The notes under the pieces: generated by a model
What the model was told of the DNA's origin: nothing
The model's database searches: none
The model's input: the letters and a program-made list of their open reading frames with translations, nothing else
DNA from: Janthinobacterium sp. BJB426
Lineage (GTDB): Bacteria; Pseudomonadota; Gammaproteobacteria; Burkholderiales; Burkholderiaceae_D
Reading direction: 5' to 3'
Assembly: GCF_002735705.1 (NCBI RefSeq)
Contig: NZ_PDZL01000004.1
Coordinates: forward strand, 310,001-374,000
DNA: 64,000 nt
In this document: piece by piece, positions 62,222 through 64,000 of the stretch
Numbering within the stretch: the stretch's first letter is position 1
How the letters are laid out: every line of letters begins with the position of its first letter
Made by a program: the position numbers and the translations under genes

Positions 62222-63199
62222 ATGGACCTGGTCTTCTACGGCTTTGCCGTGCTGCTGTTCGCCGCCTGCATCCTGATGGTGGAAGGGGCCTGGCTGTGGT
62301 GGTCTGGCACGCATGGCAGCGCGGCGCGGCGCATCAACCGGCGCCTGCGGCTGATGGCGGCGCGCGGTGAGGCGGGCGGCGAGCGGGTCTCCATCCTCAA
62401 GCAACGCCGCTATGCGCGCACGCCCGGCCTCGAGCGCTGGCTGCGGCGCCTGCCGCAGGCGGCAAAGCTCGACCACCTGCTGCTGCAATCGGGTTTGTCC
62501 TGGTCGGTGGCGCAGTTCCTGGGCGGCGCGGGCGGCTTGCTGCTGGTGGCGCTGCTGTGGCTGCTCATCTGGCCCATGCCGCTGCCGGGTGCCTTGCTGC
62601 TGCTGGGCGTGGCCGGCGGCGGGCCGTGCATGGTCGTGCTGCGCGCGCGCGCGGCGCGGTTGAAAAAGATCGAGGCGCAATTGCCGGAAGCGGCCGATTT
62701 CCTGGCCCGCGCGCTGCGCGCCGGGCACTCGTTTTCGAATGTGCTGCAGATGGTCGGTGATGAACTCAATGAGCCGATCAGCGGCGAATTCAAGATGGCG
62801 CACGAAGAGATCAATTACGGCGTGCCGATGAACGAGGCGCTGCAAAACCTGGCCGCGCGCATTCCGCTGACGGACTTGCGCTACCTCGTCATCGCCGTGC
62901 TGGTGCAGCGCGAATCGGGCGGGAATCTGGCCGAGGTGCTGGTCAGCATCGCCCGCATCATCCGCGCCCGCTTGAAGCTGCTGGGGCAGGTGCGCGTGCT
63001 GTCGGCCGAGGGGCGCATGTCGGCCTGGGTGCTGGGGCTGATGCCGGTGGTGATGATCGGCGTCATGGCGCTGGTCAACCCGCAATACATCCGCCTGCTG
63101 TGGACCGATCCCAGCGGCATCAAATTGCTGTGGTACGCGGCCGGCATGGTGGCGCTGGGTGTCGTGTGGATGCGCAACGTCATCCGTATCAGGATATAA
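62222..63199 (+). CDS. tadB: TadB-type inner-membrane pilus protein
   Basis: 325 residues of the type II secretion F family. Membrane helices at about 3-22, 105-145 and near the end; the cytoplasmic F domain has QLPEAADFLARALRAGHSFSNVLQMVGDELNEPISGEF and LVIAVLVQRESGGNLAEVLVSIARIIR. It forms the membrane platform with TadC. GGAGG precedes ATG 62222. Confidence 0.93.
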   Translation: MDLVFYGFAVLLFAACILMVEGAWLWWSGTHGSAARRINRRLRLMAARGEAGGERVSILKQRRYARTPGLERWLRRLPQAAKLDHLLLQSGLSWSVAQFLGGAGGLLLVALLWLLIWPMPLPGALLLLGVAGGGPCMVVLRARAARLKKIEAQLPEAADFLARALRAGHSFSNVLQMVGDELNEPISGEFKMAHEEINYGVPMNEALQNLAARIPLTDLRYLVIAVLVQRESGGNLAEVLVSIARIIRARLKLLGQVRVLSAEGRMSAWVLGLMPVVMIGVMALVNPQYIRLLWTDPSGIKLLWYAAGMVALGVVWMRNVIRIRI

Positions 63200-63212
63200 A
63201 ACAGGAGGTCGC

Positions 63213-64000
63213 ATGAGCGGTGCACAACTGCTGTTTCTCGTGATCGTCTTTGCCGTGGTGGTGGCGCTGGCCCTGCTGGCATGGGTGATCTTCTTTTCCG
63301 GCACCTTGCGCCAGCGCCTGTTCGGTTCCATGGCGCCGGCCGCCAGCGAGGCGGTGGCCGACTCTGGCTGGGTGGAGCGCGTGGCGCGCGTGGCGCAGCC
63401 GTTCAGCAAACTATCTCTGCCGGAAGAGGGCTGGGAGCGCTCGCCGCTGCGCACGCGCTTCATGAACGCGGGCTGGCGCCAGGCCAGCGCGCCGGCCCTG
63501 TACTTTGCGGCGAAAACCGTGCTGGCCCTGCTGTTTCCCACCGTGCTGGGCCTGTACGCGGCCAGCGCCATGGCGGCGCAGCTGCGCAGCGTGCTGCTCT
63601 TGCTGCTGTGCGTCAGTGCCACCCTCGGTTACTACCTGCCGAACCTGGTGCTGGCCAGCACGGCCAAGCGGCGCCAGCGCGACATCTTTGAAAACATCCC
63701 CGATGCGCTCGACTTGCTGACCGTGTGCGTGGAAGCGGGCCTGAGCCTGGAGCGCGCGCTCGTCAAAGTGTCGGGCGAAATCCATATCAAGAGCGTGGTG
63801 CTGGCGCAGGAATTGCAACTGGTGCTGATGGAAATGCGCGCCGGCTTTTCCAAGGAAAAGGCGCTGCGCAACCTGGCCTTGCGCAGTGGCGTGGAAGACG
63901 TCGACACCCTGGTCGCCATGCTGATTCAATCGGAACGCTTCGGCACCAGCATGGGCGATTCGCTGCGCGTGCATTCGGAAAACCTGCGCGGCAAGCGCAG
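63213..64000 (+). CDS. tadC: TadC-type inner-membrane pilus protein (3' end outside window)
   Basis: The frame opens at ATG 63213 after ACAGGAGGTCGC and runs off the right edge after 262 residues without a stop. N-terminal helix at 4-28, then a soluble stretch, hydrophobic segments around 97-145, and the F-domain phrase RRQRDIFENIPDALDLLTVCVEAGLSLERALVKVSGE. It is the partner of TadB. Later tad genes such as tadD, if present, lie outside the window. Confidence 0.9.
   Translation, partial: MSGAQLLFLVIVFAVVVALALLAWVIFFSGTLRQRLFGSMAPAASEAVADSGWVERVARVAQPFSKLSLPEEGWERSPLRTRFMNAGWRQASAPALYFAAKTVLALLFPTVLGLYAASAMAAQLRSVLLLLLCVSATLGYYLPNLVLASTAKRRQRDIFENIPDALDLLTVCVEAGLSLERALVKVSGEIHIKSVVLAQELQLVLMEMRAGFSKEKALRNLALRSGVEDVDTLVAMLIQSERFGTSMGDSLRVHSENLRGKR

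Noticed and set aside
1-64000. CRISPR array, tRNA, rRNA, insertion sequence, prophage or integrase
   Set aside because: No regularly spaced repeats, no cloverleaf or ribosomal RNA sequence was recognised by eye, and no transposase or integrase motif is encoded. A covariance-model search would be needed to exclude small RNA genes.

Overview
The window looks like chromosomal DNA of a GC-rich betaproteobacterium, most likely Oxalobacteraceae (Janthinobacterium, Massilia or Duganella type). The grounds are strong G/C third-position bias, AGGAG-type ribosome sites, a TonB receptor next to a plant-polysaccharide locus, a DUF6445-like protein and a betaproteobacterial style of Flp/Tad locus. This placement rests on gene content and style, not on a database match. 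No rRNA, tRNA, insertion sequence, prophage or CRISPR array was seen. Almost all DNA is coding; only two gaps exceed 300 bases (43128-43562 and 51749-52229).

Region 1 (1-21592) is a pentose and arabinan utilisation locus. It holds the end of a TonB-dependent receptor, a GPH-type sugar symporter with a cytoplasmic GH43 enzyme and an aldose epimerase, and a non-phosphorylative L-arabinose pathway (SDR sugar dehydrogenase, IlvD/Edd-type L-arabinonate dehydratase, GguC/AraD1-type FAH-fold enzyme, alpha-ketoglutarate semialdehyde dehydrogenase). Exported arabinan hydrolases follow (GH51, GH43, GH127), then a YtfQRT-YjfF-type sugar ABC transporter, another exported GH43 and a GbpR-like LysR regulator. 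The same inverted repeat GATAYS-N6-SRTATS stands before the catabolic operon, before the ABC operon and before the regulator gene, so these look like one regulon ending in 2-oxoglutarate.

Region 2 (21655-31983) is a poorly characterised block: a TPR/DUF6445-like protein, a lipoprotein, a membrane protein and an exported caspase-like protein on the minus strand. Divergent from these are a sigma-factor-like protein with a likely membrane anti-sigma partner, a lipoprotein, a large membrane protein, an exported glycerophosphodiesterase and a small membrane protein. Region 3 (32071-39198) is a second sugar operon: a LacI repressor gene with a 30-bp palindrome at its start, a ribose-type ABC transporter, a xylose-isomerase-like TIM-barrel enzyme, a Gfo/Idh/MocA dehydrogenase and a small 2Fe-2S protein. 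The substrate is unknown.

Region 4 (39200-49340) is mixed: a ThiS/MoaD-like small protein with a beta-propeller partner, a TetR/metallo-beta-lactamase-fold pair with an obvious operator, an orphan LacI regulator, and a fused indolepyruvate ferredoxin oxidoreductase behind a LysR gene and a 26-bp palindrome. Region 5 (49479-64000) has a HD-GYP and a GGDEF gene placed tail to tail, then a Flp/Tad pilus locus in the order flp, tadV, AAA+ ATPase, cpaB, cpaC, lipoprotein, tadG, two tadE-like genes, cpaE, cpaF, tadB and tadC, which runs off the right edge.
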